A stretch of DNA of 64,000 nucleotides, taken from Paracamarosporium sp. OC-R06-R3 (taxonomy: Eukaryota > Ascomycota > Dothideomycetes > Pleosporales > Didymosphaeriaceae). Positions 43,254 through 55,236 of this stretch are shown here, in pieces. A program made the translations under genes and the position numbers. The notes below the pieces were generated by a model. That model made no database searches, was not told the origin of the DNA, and saw only the letters and a program-made list of their open reading frames with translations. The stretch lies in the NCBI GenBank assembly GCA_019828545.1, contig JACVRA010000202.1, positions 1 to 64,000 of the forward strand. The letters run 5' to 3'. The stretch's first letter is position 1, and each line of letters opens with the position of its first letter.

Positions 43254-44676
43254 AAAGTCGCCTGCTGACTCTCGAATCCGTTTTCAACGATCAAGCAACC
43301 ATGATCGCTCTCCACTTGTTGCGATCGCGCAGTCTATTGGCGGCCCCAGTTGTCATTTACGCAGAGATGGGGACAGGCAGGCATCATCTCCCTTCGCCAG
43401 ACGCGCTGCCGGGCGTCGTAAATTACACAAGAGTCGCCAACGTTGAAGGGGCCCGGCTCACACGATCTTATTGCCGCGGTAGGCACCTACTTCGTCCTAG
43501 CACGCATTGTCAGGAATCGTCTCGAACGAACCAGAGTGAGACTAATTTTCAGACTATGGCGCATGGGGAAATCCCCGCTTCTTGAATCGGTATGGTATCG
43601 TTTCGCACTGACGGCGCATTGACGGAGTGTTCACACATTTCTTTTCCCGTAGGCACCGGCGCGGCGGTGAGATTTCGAAGCGAGCGGCTAGAGTGGGTCC
43701 CCTTGGGTTTGGGCTCGCTTCTACGGCACGGAGGTGTTTCAAAGCCCATGCGATGAATTTCGCGCCAATAAGGAACGCTAATGGGCACGTTTCAAGATTA
43801 GCGTTGAGGAACACGCAATTTTCGATGACGGTCTTCGTTGTCGAGATGTCTTGGGAGCATCACAGAGGGAGCAAGTAGATTCAATGAGCTTTCTATGATA
43901 CCTGGTGCGATCGAAAGATAGCTTTAGGAGTAACCCATTGCTCAGCACCTAAATCCATTACATATTCCATACTTGTAACATCAGCTGGTCATGCCGAGGC
44001 ATTGATTGTTGTTCTGTGTCGCAGTTCAATCCGAGCACGATGAAGCCATGGGTTGCCCCCACATCATTGACGGACGCCACTTGCGAGGCTAAGGCTCTCG
44101 TTTACTCTGTTAGAAACATAACAATAGCTTGGCAGATGCCATGGTCGTGGCGTAAATTTGATAGGGCGCCGGTATCATGTTTCATGCTCATGCCACTCGG
44201 CTGTATCGGGACTTGCATAACGCTGCATCCGCCAACCAGGCACCATCCATCCTACCCTGGGAGGTTTACTTGGCTTTGTAAACGCGTGGACCCACAGATC
44301 ACGGAACACCTCGACCCCTTCTCATATCGCTTCCCGTGAAACTTAGCAGACGTGCGTGGCAATGGGGCTCTTCGCCCGTTCCCGCACGTCTCGCATGGGC
44401 CACGAAATGCAAGGGTTAGCGTCATGGGCGCTTTCTCAGGCGAAGGTGCGCGGTCACCAGATAAATAGAGCAGCCCGGCCTTCGGTGGAAGAGCATCCTC
44501 ATCGCAGGCTTCAGTCTTTGGTTCTACGCCAGTCCTCTCGTTCTTTCATCACATTCATTCTTTCAGTCATCTTCACCGTGTGAAGCAGGCAAGACATTCT
44601 TTCCACCACAACACATTCACTTCAGGACAAGTCCATCTTACTTTCGACCTCACCAGTCTATAACCTATCAAACAAG
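43254..44676. other. intergenic; AA9 LPMO promoter
   Basis: No supported gene. A TATA-like ATAAATAG at 44461-44468 lies about 216 bp upstream of the LPMO ATG, followed by a C/T-rich leader (44510-44660), typical of strongly expressed fungal genes. Confidence 0.5.
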
Positions 44677-45714
44677 ATGTCTTCCGTCCTTCTTGCTCTC
44701 GCTGCTCTTGCAGCCACCACTGCCGCCCACGGCACTGTCACTGGCATTGTCGCCGATGGCACCTACACCAAGGGTTTCGACCTCCAGTACTACTACATGA
44801 TCCAGAACGGCCAGACCCCGCCTGAGACCCCTGGATGGTACGCCGAGGATCTCGACAACGGCTTCGTCGCCCCCGACGCTTACACCACCGCCGACATCAT
44901 CTGCCACAAGAACGCCAAGGCTGCCACTTCCTCTGCCTCCGTCAAGGCTGGTGGATCCATCGACTTCCAGTGGTCTGCCTGGCCCGAATCCCACGTCGGT
45001 CCCATGATCACCTACGTCGCCAAGTGCGATGCCGACTGCGCCGATGCCGACAAGGAGGCTCTTAAGTGGGTCAAGATCGACGAGGCTGGTTACACTGACG
45101 ACTGGGCCTCCAACAAGATGATTGCCAACAACAACACCTGGAGCGTCACTGTCCCCTCTACCCTCGCGGCCGGTAACTACGTCTTCCGCCACGAGACCAT
45201 CGCTCTCCACGGTGCTGGCTCCGAGAACGGTGCCCAGAACTACCCCTTCTGCTTGAACATTGAGATCACTGGCGGAGGATCCGACGCCCCTGAGGGCACC
45301 CTTGGTACTGCCCTCTACACCCCCACGGATGCCGGTATCCTCTACAGCCCCTATGGTGCTGACAACAGCGGCTACACTGTCCCCGGCCCTGCCCTGTACG
45401 GCTCTGGTTCTGGCAGCGGCTCCGGCTCCGGCTCTGGTAACAGCACCACCCCCACCACCCCGGTCTCTTCCGCCCCTGCTGCCTCTGCTCCTGCTGCCTC
45501 TGCCTCTGCCCCTGCCTCCTCCACCGTCCCTGTCGCCAGCGCTACCCCCACCGTCGCTGACGTCGCTCCCTCTGCCACTGCCACTGCTGGCTCTGACTCC
45601 GGCAACGGCTCGGCCAAGACCTACACCGTTTCTTCCTTCATTGCCTGGTTGGAGGAGCAGTCTGCGTCTGCCGCCAAGGCCAAGGCTCGCCGCCACGCTC
45701 GCCAGTTCATGTAA
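44677..45714 (+). CDS. AA9 lytic polysaccharide monooxygenase
   Basis: Copper enzyme that cleaves cellulose oxidatively. Single exon, 345 aa. The signal peptide (1-17) ends so that His18 is the mature N-terminus, the first ligand of the copper histidine brace. The second ligand is His106 (WPESHVGPM) and the axial Tyr is Tyr189 (AQNYPFC); second-sphere His178 (ALHGA) is kept. Cys76/Cys193 fit the conserved disulfide. After residue 235 comes a Gly-Ser run and a Ser/Pro/Ala/Thr-rich region, ending with [26 protein letters not shown] instead of a CBM1; an eight-residue core of this tail is SFIAWLEE. Nearly every third position is C or G, indicating high expression. No introns. Confidence 0.95.
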   Translation: MSSVLLALAALAATTAAHGTVTGIVADGTYTKGFDLQYYYMIQNGQTPPETPGWYAEDLDNGFVAPDAYTTADIICHKNAKAATSSASVKAGGSIDFQWSAWPESHVGPMITYVAKCDADCADADKEALKWVKIDEAGYTDDWASNKMIANNNTWSVTVPSTLAAGNYVFRHETIALHGAGSENGAQNYPFCLNIEITGGGSDAPEGTLGTALYTPTDAGILYSPYGADNSGYTVPGPALYGSGSGSGSGSGSGNSTTPTTPVSSAPAASAPAASASAPASSTVPVASATPTVADVAPSATATAGSDSGNGSAKTYTVSSFIAWLEEQSASAAKAKARRHARQFM

Positions 45715-47060
45715 ATGGTTTTCTAAGCGTGCGGCAATGCATGATGGAATGGTTTGGGGCTTGTGAATGTTTTGTGTGGAAATTCGATTCTTTGTGGATA
45801 CCTAGTTGTACTATTTGTAGCATAACGATTCTGGCATTGGTCCAGATAAGCTGAATGAAAAGCTTTTACTACCTCATTATGTGTTTTCGTCTTGGCTTTC
45901 GTGATTCTGAGATGTCCTTTCTAATGTGAGGGTTGCAACTTTGTGTGCCCAGCTAATCTAGATCAAGTTCCACACATGAACAGTTGACCCAGTGTGTCTG
46001 CCCGTAGCAGTCGATACAATAACGGGGCAGAGCCTCGATTGTAGCTCCAGCCTACGTTTTGTCGCCGAGCTAACGAGACGTACGACTGTGATCCATGCCA
46101 TTTGAAACTTAATCGCCTGAAATTCAAGCCTATACGACTTTCCTACTGGTAGGCTGCGCGACCTTATTCTAAAACTACAACGCCCACTCAACTCGTAAAT
46201 TCCTCGTATATGAGTTGTCAACATAAGCCGTAGTCGCAACCTATTCATGGTATGGATGACGTACCTGCAAAGTTTCATGTTTTGAACGATCTTCTTAAAC
46301 TAGATACAGACTACAATTGTATGAGACGAGAGGTAATGATCAATTCTTGGTTTCGCATCCTGAAATTCATATCTACTTTGGTAGGGCTGGTCATGAAGCT
46401 AGGCCTAACCGGCGATATCGAACTGACAAGGCTTCAAAAAGGTCAATTTGATCCAATTGTACGTCTGTATCCCTCGAATTTATCCGGACCTTGCATTCTA
46501 TCTATTGAGTGAATTCTCACATCCATGCGGACTGGCCACATGTGAAAGGATACAGTCATTAGAACTTGCCGCTTGAACAAGAACATCTGCCAGATCCAAT
46601 TCTACTCTGTAGGGTTTTACCTTATCTTAAACATTATAACTCCTCCTGTTCCCAGTTTAGAGTAAGCTATCGCAATGTTAGACGATCACAGATAAGCATT
46701 ACAGGGGCTTCTGCAAGGACGAGCGAGCAGGGTTTAATATAAAATCTGCAGCCTGGAGGCACGGAGAACATCGTGTTTCCCCTCTAAGTTCCGGTCTACC
46801 CGAAGAAAATTCAAAACCTATTGATCTCTGTCGCATAGCATTCATCAGACAGAGCGACTCAAGTGTTTCGATACCTTGTACCTGTCGTGCTGGCGGCCCA
46901 TCACGCTGTTAGCGTCATGACCTCCCCCATACATAGTGGTCTGCCACGAATGTCGCTGACAGAAAACCAGGCCCTGAGTGAAGTCAGTCCGGAGTTTTAG
47001 CAGGTATATTGTGTCACCATAGCTACTCCATTCCGAATCGTTGTTAATCAGATATAGTGG
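45715..47060. other. intergenic, AT-rich, 1.35 kb
   Basis: No supported gene. Short ORFs (for example 46252-46512) lack domains. Composition is AT-rich and may be RIP-affected, like the adjoining pseudogene. Confidence 0.5.
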
Positions 47061-48059
47061 ATGCATCAGAACTCACCCGGGAAGCGACCGACATTCGGCG
47101 ACTTCAATGACGTCGCGGGTACTCGTAATAGGACGGTCCTATCTGCGCAGAATCTGTTAAAACGTCTGGGACCTGTCGAGGACACATTGGAGGAGACGAC
47201 TATTTAGATATAGGTTCGAGATGAATGGCTTTCCCATACGATAGTCACGAGACCTTCGGCTAAGGCAAAGAAACCGCCCGGCCCGCTAATAGTCCTTTAT
47301 CATGGCGGTGGTTTCATGGCCGGCGTGCCGGAGAGTATGACCGCCTATGCACGTGGTCTCGCGCGACTCTTTGATGCCGTGGTCGTCTGTCCAACATATC
47401 GCCTTGCACCTGAAGAACCTTTCCCTACAGCCCCGCACGATGTCTGGGATTCTCTGAAGTGGGCCGCTCATAACGCTCCGAAACTGAAGGCCAACCCGTA
47501 CAAAGGCTTCATTGTTGGCGGGGTATCGACAGGCGGTAACTTTAGCCCGGTGCTGGCTCGTAAGGCAATCGAAGAATGCCTCGAGCGTCTTTTGACTGGC
47601 CACTGGGTGGGCGTACCTGTCCAAAGCCGCCCGCATACGATTTCTGCCAAGTACAAGCACCTATGGACCTCATGGACGCAGAATGCGGATGCACCACTAA
47701 TCAACCCCTCGGAGGCTGAGGTGCTGTTCGACTTCTGCGACCCAGATTTTGGATCTCCATTATTCAATCCTTTAGCTACTCCCTTTAAAGTTGAGGATAT
47801 GCCGCCGGCGTTCGTCATGGTCGCTGGTATGGATCTGATTCGGGACGATGGAATTGTGTATAGCTACACTCTGGACGACGCCCGCGTTCCAGTCAAGCTC
47901 AAAGCCTACGCTGGAGCCCCGCATTCGTTCTAGGCGTACTTTCCGACGCTGCCGCAGTCTAGAATAGCGATGGTGGATATAGCCAAGGGCTTCGGTTGGA
48001 TGCTGAAGATGACTGTGGATGACCTAGAAGCATACGATGCAATGTTAAAAAACTACTAG
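47061..48059 (+). pseudogene. alpha/beta-hydrolase fold-3 esterase, three nonsense codons
   Basis: One continuous frame of 333 codons interrupted only by TAG at 47205, 47211 and 47931. The protein resembles fungal hormone-sensitive-lipase-type esterases: oxyanion motif YHGGGFMAG, nucleophile elbow GGVSTGGNF, Asp region VAGMDLIRDDG, and the catalytic His in GAPHSF, right before the third stop. The frame after it, AYFPTLPQSRIAMVD through to LKNY, continues the normal C-terminus. The stops look like C-to-T (Gln) and G-to-A (Trp) changes, i.e. RIP-type transitions, with no indel, so inactivation may be recent. A spliced variant that skips the first two stops was considered; an AG at 47212-47213 exists but no good donor is nearby. 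Confidence 0.8.
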
Positions 48060-48580
48060 TAAATACTGCCGGATCTGTAATGCATAATGTTTCCTCTGGC
48101 GCAGCGCGTATTTCGTGTTCGTGCGGATGAACATTAACGACTCTTATTCTCTGATCAGGAGAGCACAGACCTCCAGTCACTACGCTTCCGTCATAACCCT
48201 GCTCTTGGCAGAGAAATACACCGACATAATGAGAATTGATGATTACATTACAGTGAGATACCAGGGTTTTTAACGCGTCGCTGAAAGCGTAGCTTTGCTT
48301 AACATTTCAGCGAGAGCTCTTGCATGTGGTCTCACCACACGTGAAAGTAATACTCTCATTCAAATTTGAGGTTCGAATGTGCACGACCGCAGAACATAAG
48401 GCGCTGTGACTGAATCGAGAGAAACATAAAATTCAAGAGTGACGACTGCAGTAGTAATGATGCAGGTTTAATTCCTACAACAAAGCCTATATCCGGAAGC
48501 TCTCGCTGTCTTTGATATGAGACGAACACGCAGAGAAGCATTTTGCGATAGTTATCTGCAAATATATCTAAAATGCGATT
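48060..48580. other. intergenic
   Basis: Between the hydrolase pseudogene and the convergent surface-protein gene. Nothing recognised. Confidence 0.5.
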
Positions 48581-49531
48581 TCATTTTATCAGCATTGACG
48601 ATCTGACCTGGGGAAGCTCATGTGGCTGCGGTGCAGGATTGTCAGATACTTCATACATTTGCTCCATTACACTAAGCTCGACCGGAGCTTCTGGTGTCCG
48701 ATGGGCCCATATGCTGTTTGCCTTGGCCCTAGCTGAGTCAAGCTCTGCTCTTGAAGAACGAGAACGACGAAGATATATGACGACAAGAGCGATAAGCGCA
48801 ACCACCAAAGGAACCCCAAGACCAAGACCAAGACCTAAGCCTAAACGTAACCTCGGTATCTTGCTGCTGTCGTCGTTCGTGGGTGAAGTAGGAGCGTTCG
48901 ATGGAAGACTGGAAGCGCTAGCGGAAGGAGTGAACATCTTCGTGATCGTCTGAGATGATGAAACCGATGATAGGGAGGGGCTTGGTGTTCTACTGGATAC
49001 TTGGCCGATAATGGTGACTGTTGTGGGAAACCCTAGGATAGCGATTCGTGAGTAGAGTCCGCTGGACATCGCAAGGGATGCTTTCTCACCTTCAAATTCA
49101 AAGTAGTATAGTTCGTTGCTACAAACATCGTCATTGCTCAGGCTTGCTGTTTCTCTGTTTCGACAATAGTACCGATCGGTTTGGCCCTGTGCATCACATT
49201 TTCCCACCCCCATCCCACCAATTCCAAGATTATCTCCATTGGTTGCATTGGTGCAGAAGTTCGGACATTCTTTGCTCGACCAACTCTTGTCTGTGCAGCC
49301 TGCTCGTACGTAGAAAGGAGAACTCTCTGCGATATCGCTGCTTACATATTCCGTAAGAGCGCAGATATTGTTTGAGAGGCATGCGTATCCAGGCCCGCAA
49401 CATGTCGAAGTAGCTGTATCTCTGTTGCAGGGAGTGTCGTTTGTTGTGTTGCCATTAGGAAAGTAGCATGTCGATGATACCACAGAGAGAACAGATGCGA
49501 GGCATATTGAGATTCTCATGGTAACCATCAT
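48581..49531 (-). CDS. Cys-rich single-pass surface protein, sensor-like
   Basis: Signal peptide near the start (MRISICLASVLSVVSS), a Cys-rich ectodomain (about 12 Cys, including TCYFPNG, CCGPGYACLSNNIC, CPNFCTN and KCDAQG), a Ser/Thr-rich stalk, one membrane span (LGVPLVVALIALVVIYL), and a cytoplasmic tail with RRSRSSRAELD. This is the layout of fungal WSC/Mid2-like wall sensors, though no WSC consensus is claimed. A 57-nt GT-AG segment (49033-49089, GTGAGA...CCTAG) is in frame: spliced gives 297 aa, retained 316 aa. Splicing seems likelier because it joins YFEFEG to FPTTVTI. The Met at 49519 is an alternative start. The tail ends in a Pro/His-rich region. Confidence 0.75.
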   Translation of the reverse strand: MMVTMRISICLASVLSVVSSTCYFPNGNTTNDTPCNRDTATSTCCGPGYACLSNNICALTEYVSSDIAESSPFYVRAGCTDKSWSSKECPNFCTNATNGDNLGIGGMGVGKCDAQGQTDRYYCRNRETASLSNDDVCSNELYYFEFEGEKASLAMSSGLYSRIAILGFPTTVTIIGQVSSRTPSPSLSSVSSSQTITKMFTPSASASSLPSNAPTSPTNDDSSKIPRLRLGLGLGLGLGVPLVVALIALVVIYLRRSRSSRAELDSARAKANSIWAHRTPEAPVELSVMEQMYEVSDNPAPQPHELPQVRSSMLIK

Positions 49532-50477
49532 CGCGTAAAAGACGATGCAAGATCGTGAACATATTACTGATTAAGGAAAATCGACATGAAACAACTAAGG
49601 GGGGGGGGCGAGACTGGTAATGTGTATTTGTCTTTCGTTGGGCTGCGGACATCGTAATACCTCGGAAAACTCCTAAACTGCAGCGATGCTTTTTGTAGCC
49701 CTGTACTCAAGCCCGCGTGGGGCGATGATCCTAATTGGGAACGATCAGAGCTGCATGTGCTGCAAGTTATATTGACGAATGTCTTGGCGAGACGATCCCG
49801 TTTTCCAGCCTTGTCGAGGTGTAGAGCTATCCGCAGCGAAGTGCTCAAAGATCTGGCTAGCGAACTTTTTAGGCTTCAAGAAAGCTCTGCCATGGTTTCG
49901 CAAGCAGATACAAACAAATGATAATACAGGGGTTGAATCGACGTCAACTTCTTCGAACAGCAGGCGGGTTTGGGATGTATGTGGCGGTCGGATGTCCGCT
50001 CCATTAGGAGCCTTGTAAAACATATAATTGCAATGACTGGACCGTTCTTGATGACTGTGTATCTGAACATGCGGGGTCTCGGGCGGGATCGTCACTGGGT
50101 ACGCCACCGCCCCTTATCATGGGGATCGCCTCCAATCACTTCTCTAGGAGAAATGAACCATTTCAAATTTATCCGAACTCAGGATAAACGATTTATATGA
50201 GGCTTCTGGCCCCGAGATGGCCTGCTTGAACAAGGCCTTGAGTTTGCCAGCCACTTGATTGTTCTGAAAATAGAAATCGGACACCGAAACATCCTCCTTT
50301 TTTGGAGTGCTCTTGGTAGCTTTGTGGAACCATAATCAATGAAAGGCAGCTGTGATAGATACATAAAGTAAAAGATGTAGGAAGAACTCTAGCCTTAACG
50401 TCCACGACCTTACATTCGCGCCAAGTTAGCATCTCGAGATCTTACTTGAAATTTACTGTCCCTCAAATTTCTCCCAT
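49532..50477. other. divergent intergenic region, 0.95 kb
   Basis: Promoters of the surface-protein gene (minus) and GH71 gene (plus). Contains a G10 run at 49599-49608. No gene seen. Confidence 0.5.
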
Positions 50478-51884
50478 ATGTATTTCACTATATTTTTTGC
50501 CATAAGCCTAGCGGCGATCGGATTAAGCAATCCAACGCCAATTGTGCGACAAACTCCCAATAAACCGATGTTAGCTTTCCCTATTCGATATTAAGGGCTT
50601 AATACCTGATTTTCTTATAGTTTCGCCCATTATATGGTCGGTTCTATAACCCCTGAGCATACCAATCAGGACATTACTGATGCGAAAGCCTTGGGCCTTG
50701 ATGCTTTCGCTCTGAATCTTGGTATGTATCCTCATCTCTTCATTAATGCAGCACCTACTGATTGCTTCAAAGACTCACTAGAAGGCTGGGCCACTGGAAC
50801 AGTTGACAATCTTTTCAGCCTGGCCGACACCTCTGGCTTTGGATTATTTTTCTCGTTTGATCACAACCACTTCAAAAGTCCAACAGAGTATACCGAATAT
50901 CTGAAACCTTTCCTCACACGGCCTTCTTATTTCAAATACAATGGCAAGCCTCTTGTATCCACCTTCAACGGAGAAATTGTAACCAACGATGACTGGGCTA
51001 CTTTCAAGAGTGCTGTTGGTGAAGTTTTTCTGATCCCAGGATTCTCCAATGCTATACCTAGTCCAGATTTCTTCTCAGGAAGGGAGAATCTTGACGGAGT
51101 GTTCAACTGGAACTCGTGGCCAACTGCTGAAACAGGCAAAGCGAACGTATCTGACGCAGACGATGCGATCTATCTGTCTGCAGCTCATGGCCAGAGTAAA
51201 CTTTTTATGATGGGTATCTCACCATTGCAGTTCAAGCACCTTGATCAAGATCAAAACAATTGGTACCGTCGCGGGGAAGGGAACCTTGAGGTGCGCCTCG
51301 AACAAGCGCTTGCTTTGCAGCCAGACATGATCGAACTGCAGACTTGGAATGACGCTGGTGAGAGTCATTACATGGGAAACCGTTGGGATGACCCCATTGA
51401 AGGCAGTCCTATCCTGGATTATGTTAGGGACTATGACCACAAAGGATTCATGAATGTTCTTGGTCCTTTCATTCAAGCGTGGAAACGGGGTGATACAACC
51501 TCAGCGGGCATAGTGCCGATCGGGAAGGATGTACAAGGAGCGTTCTGGCACCACACTCTTCTAGTAAGTGCTGACTGTGGTTCTGACAGCCTCGGTAAGC
51601 CCAGGAATTTCGATAATGCGGAGGATGCCGTCAGCGGAGTTGTTCTCGTCGCGGCAGGAAGGACTGATCTTACCGTGATCGTTGGCAATGGAGAACGAGA
51701 ACTGGGAAAGCTTGACCTTGTTGGAGGCTACAACAAGTTCAAATTTGATCAACTTGGTGCTGGGCCGGTAAGCATCAAGGTTGTGGAAGGCAGCGGCAAC
51801 GTACTTGGAGAAGCATCAGGGCCATTGGAGGTGTCCACTTCGGCCGCGCTTTGCAATTACAACTTTCAAGTCGTCGGGTTTTGA
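50478..51884 (+). CDS. secreted GH71 alpha-1,3-glucanase (mutanase-like)
   Basis: Hydrolyses alpha-1,3-glucan of fungal walls. Exon 1 (50478-50569) encodes a signal peptide (MYFTIFFAISLAAIGLS) and short spacer; a 51-nt AT-rich intron (GTTAGC...TTATAG) joins it to exon 2 (50621-51884), 451 aa in all. The junction rebuilds the family's opening FAHYMVGSI. Other GH71-like segments: LGLDAFALNLG, FGLFFSFDHNHF, KYNGKPLVSTFNGE, FLIPGFSN, GVFNWNSWP, MIELQTWNDAGESHYMG. There is no starch- or mutan-binding extra domain. Possible roles are wall remodelling, autolysis or attack on other fungi. Gene frame is intact although the surroundings are AT-rich and the nearby hydrolase is dead. Confidence 0.9.
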
Positions 51885-52037
51885 ATTTGTATTCTAGTCA
51901 AGCTACAATGAGAGAATAGATACTTAGCATGCGGTGGGCGGTCTAGACAAGTAAAACGAAAGTGTGAGCGGCATAATTTTATTGCAAAGTCTGCCTCCCG
52001 GAGCGAATGCTCAACACCCTATTATACTACCGCTTGT

Positions 52038-52566
52038 TTACCGGTATTGTGTTATACAGCGATCACAATCCAGATGATGCAGAGGCTTGGTCTCAATGCA
52101 GAACATCTGGTATATGATGCCGAAGTAACAAATCAGCACCACCAAAGCAAACGCATCGCCTGCCATCTTCTGAAACTCCTTCGTCCGTTCGGCGATCTTC
52201 TTAGGGGTATTCCTACATGGCGGTCAACATGTGAATAGTTTACTCTGAGTGTGTAATAGAAGCTGACCTACCCATCGATGGCATCTTGAAGCCTCATTTT
52301 CGTCTTCAGCGCCTTCTTCACCATTCTTCCCAAACAGTCAGCAAGCCGATCTTGACTACGAAATCTTATGCTACTCGAGGTTACCTGTTCCACTTCGTCT
52401 CCTCTACGCGAAGACGGATCACCTCTGGGTGATCGTTGCACATCGTCACCAACGCCAGGGTGAGCCTCTTGCTGGCGCAGGCATGGCGATAGATGTATCT
52501 GCGCCAGAGGCGGTCGGCGCGATCGACATTCTTCTGGAGCTTCTGGGCGCGCTCGCTGGCAGACAT
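52038..52566 (-). CDS. small membrane protein of unknown function
   Basis: Assembled from three exons, 52566-52385, 52325-52272 and 52212-52038, with introns of 59 nt each (GTAACC...GGGAAG with branch GCTGAC; GTAGGT...TGTAG with branch TTGAC), 136 aa. The first 60 residues are helical and basic (RAQKLQKNVDRADRLWRRYIYRHACASKR). Then come AIDGNTPKKIAERTKEFQKMAGD and a single hydrophobic span (AFALVVLICYFGIIYQMF). The C-terminus has CIETK and HHLDCDRC, a small Cys/His group. An alternative nearer acceptor would leave a 29-nt intron, too short. No family recognised. The consistent phases across two introns are the main evidence that it is real. Confidence 0.6.
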
Positions 52567-55236
52567 GGTGTTCGGATATGATTTTGTGGGTTTGGGTGGG
52601 CGAGGGTACTGGATTGATTTGAGAGAATGGGTATGAGGGGGTAAGTTCAAGGTATATCCAGTCTGAGATTGTCGACTTCACTCGAAAACTTTACAGGTGG
52701 GAATAAAATGAACTGCGTGGCAGATCAATCCTTGGTCACCGTTGGTCTCGGTATTCGACAATATATGCTTTTATCATAATGTGCCTCACGTTCATCTCTT
52801 CCACCCTTCTATTGATGCTCAATTGTCCGGTTGTGTTCAGCTTTTGACATGCGTGCGAGACCTCCATCGAAGTGGGGTTTGTGATTGTTTCGTGTGGGAA
52901 ACGCAACAGTAATGCTAGCAAATTCTCGGGTTGAACTTCCTTTCGATCGTTCAACTATAATAACGTATGTCGCAGTCTAGCATAAGCGTCAATGCATCTC
53001 TGTCCGTGAATTTGTAACCTCACCATGCCCGAACATTCATGTACATAGCCCACAGCTCCGCAGACTGATGCATCATGCCCCATCCGGTATCACCTCACAA
53101 TGCCACTTTGTATGTGGCTCATAGAGCGCCCCGAGAACGTTACACCTAGAGTTTTGAGGATATGTGGCGCGGAGTTGAGTAGAATGGTATGTGAGGTGCA
53201 AATGTAGACGACGAGCCCCGACCGAATAGAGATTGCCACTCGAACACGAGTATTAGATGCGGATGGAATGGCATGAGAGAACTGGATGACCATCATCAGC
53301 GCACCGGGCAATTTGGGGCTTGCTGAACCAGTGAGCGTGTGCGCTGAAAATTCTCCAAGTGTGAATATCGAGTTGCGAATGACATGGGTTTGATAAGAAT
53401 GCTCGGCGCAAGCGAGAGTCGATTTGTGAACGGGAGTCAGCTCATGATGGATATGTTCTGGCGGCGGGTATCAGGTAAATTTGTTCCTGCACATGTGTTG
53501 AGCGAGCAAGGCTACATCACACTGGAGGCAGGGCCGTGGCGTAGAATGTTCTGTGATACAGCCCCTCAGCCACCCCCAAATCTCGACGTGAGCACAACCT
53601 CATCCACAGTAACCCCCAGCCGATTCGCGCCAACACATTAGCCAAACACTGACCTTACAGATGCATCTACCAGTCATAGCATGTAATATTATCCAAATGT
53701 TGCAGAGAGTCCCACTGAATTCTGTATCGTGCAGTGCCACACTACAGATCCACCACTAAATTGTCCTTTTCCGAACCTCGAGTCCAACTAGATGTCTCCG
53801 AACACCGAAATGGCCTCCACCGTCCTCGATATATCGGACAGAAAAGGAACGATCGCCTCACTGAAGATTTTATATGCGGCCAAAACAACCGGGCGGGGAA
53901 GATTGACGGCGCGGAAGAGATTGTCCTAGACGTGCTTCTTCATTACGCTGTCTAGTACAACAGGATGTACCATGGCAGCGAACAACTTACCTATGTGTAG
54001 GAAAATAAAAGAGCCATTTTCACGATTCATACTCCCCAATTCGAACCATTAGCTACCGTCAGGAACCAACAGAAGATCTACACCCACATGGCATCGAGGG
54101 CTATGCGATAGAAGTGGAACTTAGGAAGAAGAGCTCAAGGACCTCTCAATCTACCCTCGGTGGAGGTAGTCTTGTTCGTGATTCATACACGCAGCAAGCG
54201 TTTGCTGATCATCTTTGGCAACAGTGCGATATCATAGGCGCCCGCATTCCTGACCACGAGCCCGCCTTGTGATGAGGAATAGCTGAAAGGATCTGATTAC
54301 CTGAGGTTCGATATCCACATTAACTAGCAGTTGTTAGGTAAAGGGAGGCACTACAAGGAGCCCAGCCGTAGGTTGTGGAAAGTGGTTCAGAGCCTTCAAG
54401 AGAATTTTACTCGAAGCGGATGCCGCTGGACCAAGGTGTTGTCCCTTCTACCATGTAGCATTGTTGATCGCGATGCCATGCTCTGAATGAGCTGTATGGG
54501 TTATTGGCGTAAGAGCCGTGTGGTATCTACAATAGTTATTCTGTCTCTGCCATAAAGTGCTTGTATGACGTGTGGACTTCCATCGAAAGTCTAGTCGACG
54601 CGTTACCGTAATTTTGATTTTCGTCATCGACAATTAAGAATGCTGTTCATATCGTTAGTGAAGCCTTGCAATTAGAGTCCAATAATCATATTCTAGTTTG
54701 CTTCGATACTCAAGATGCCGTTGTTTCCCATCGACATGTCATTTACGAACACTTCTGACGGCGAAGCGTCTCAAATATAGAGGTAGTATCTGAATTTTGT
54801 AGGACCATGTATGAAACTCAGTGTGTGCACCAAAGAGTGTCTGAACTTGATAACTTCGTAGCATTGTATATGTATTCGTCATAGATATCGGAGAGTTCAG
54901 ATACGCGCTAATTGCACCCAGAGATCATCGAACTCCGAAGAATGTGCTGGATTTTTGGTACTCACGCAAGGTAGACATAGACATCACTTTTGAATGAGCG
55001 GCTTTTTCCTCCTTTCCGTATGGTATCAGTTTGAAGGCCGCGAGCTGAACACAACCATACGCAATAGGACAGAGAACTCAGGTATCGGACTCTGTCCCTC
55101 GCGATGGATCTTCCGATAATGTGTCCAATACGCCACTGCCGGCGTAGCACAGGAAGTTATCACCATGCTTTTATAAGCACCAAAGAGAAAAGAAAGGACA
55201 GAGAGAGGATGTGATAGGCAACCAGTGACAAAAAGA
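52567..55236. other. gene-poor stretch, 2.7 kb
   Basis: Ordinary to AT-rich sequence with short ORFs only. Minus-strand fragments at 52736-53311 look vaguely like a broken BTB-type gene but the frames do not connect. No transposon ends, long repeats or RNA genes seen. Confidence 0.5.
55230..55234 (-). terminator. Pol III T5 terminator of the tRNA-like gene
   Basis: Five T on the minus strand, two bases past the discriminator base of the tRNA-like gene, exactly where Pol III termination is expected. Confidence 0.75.

Noticed and set aside
43250..43585. 111-codon ORF overlapping the end of the large membrane-protein gene
   Set aside because: Overlaps a solid stop and has no domain content.
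44668..45696. 342-codon antisense ORF opposite the AA9 gene
   Set aside because: Gly/Arg-rich shadow of C-biased codons in a certain sense gene.
52736..53311. Possible broken BTB-type gene on the minus strand
   Set aside because: One stretch (HTILLNSAPHILKTL) faintly recalls BTB, and an acceptor-like ATTATAG exists, but frames do not join and similarity is too weak.
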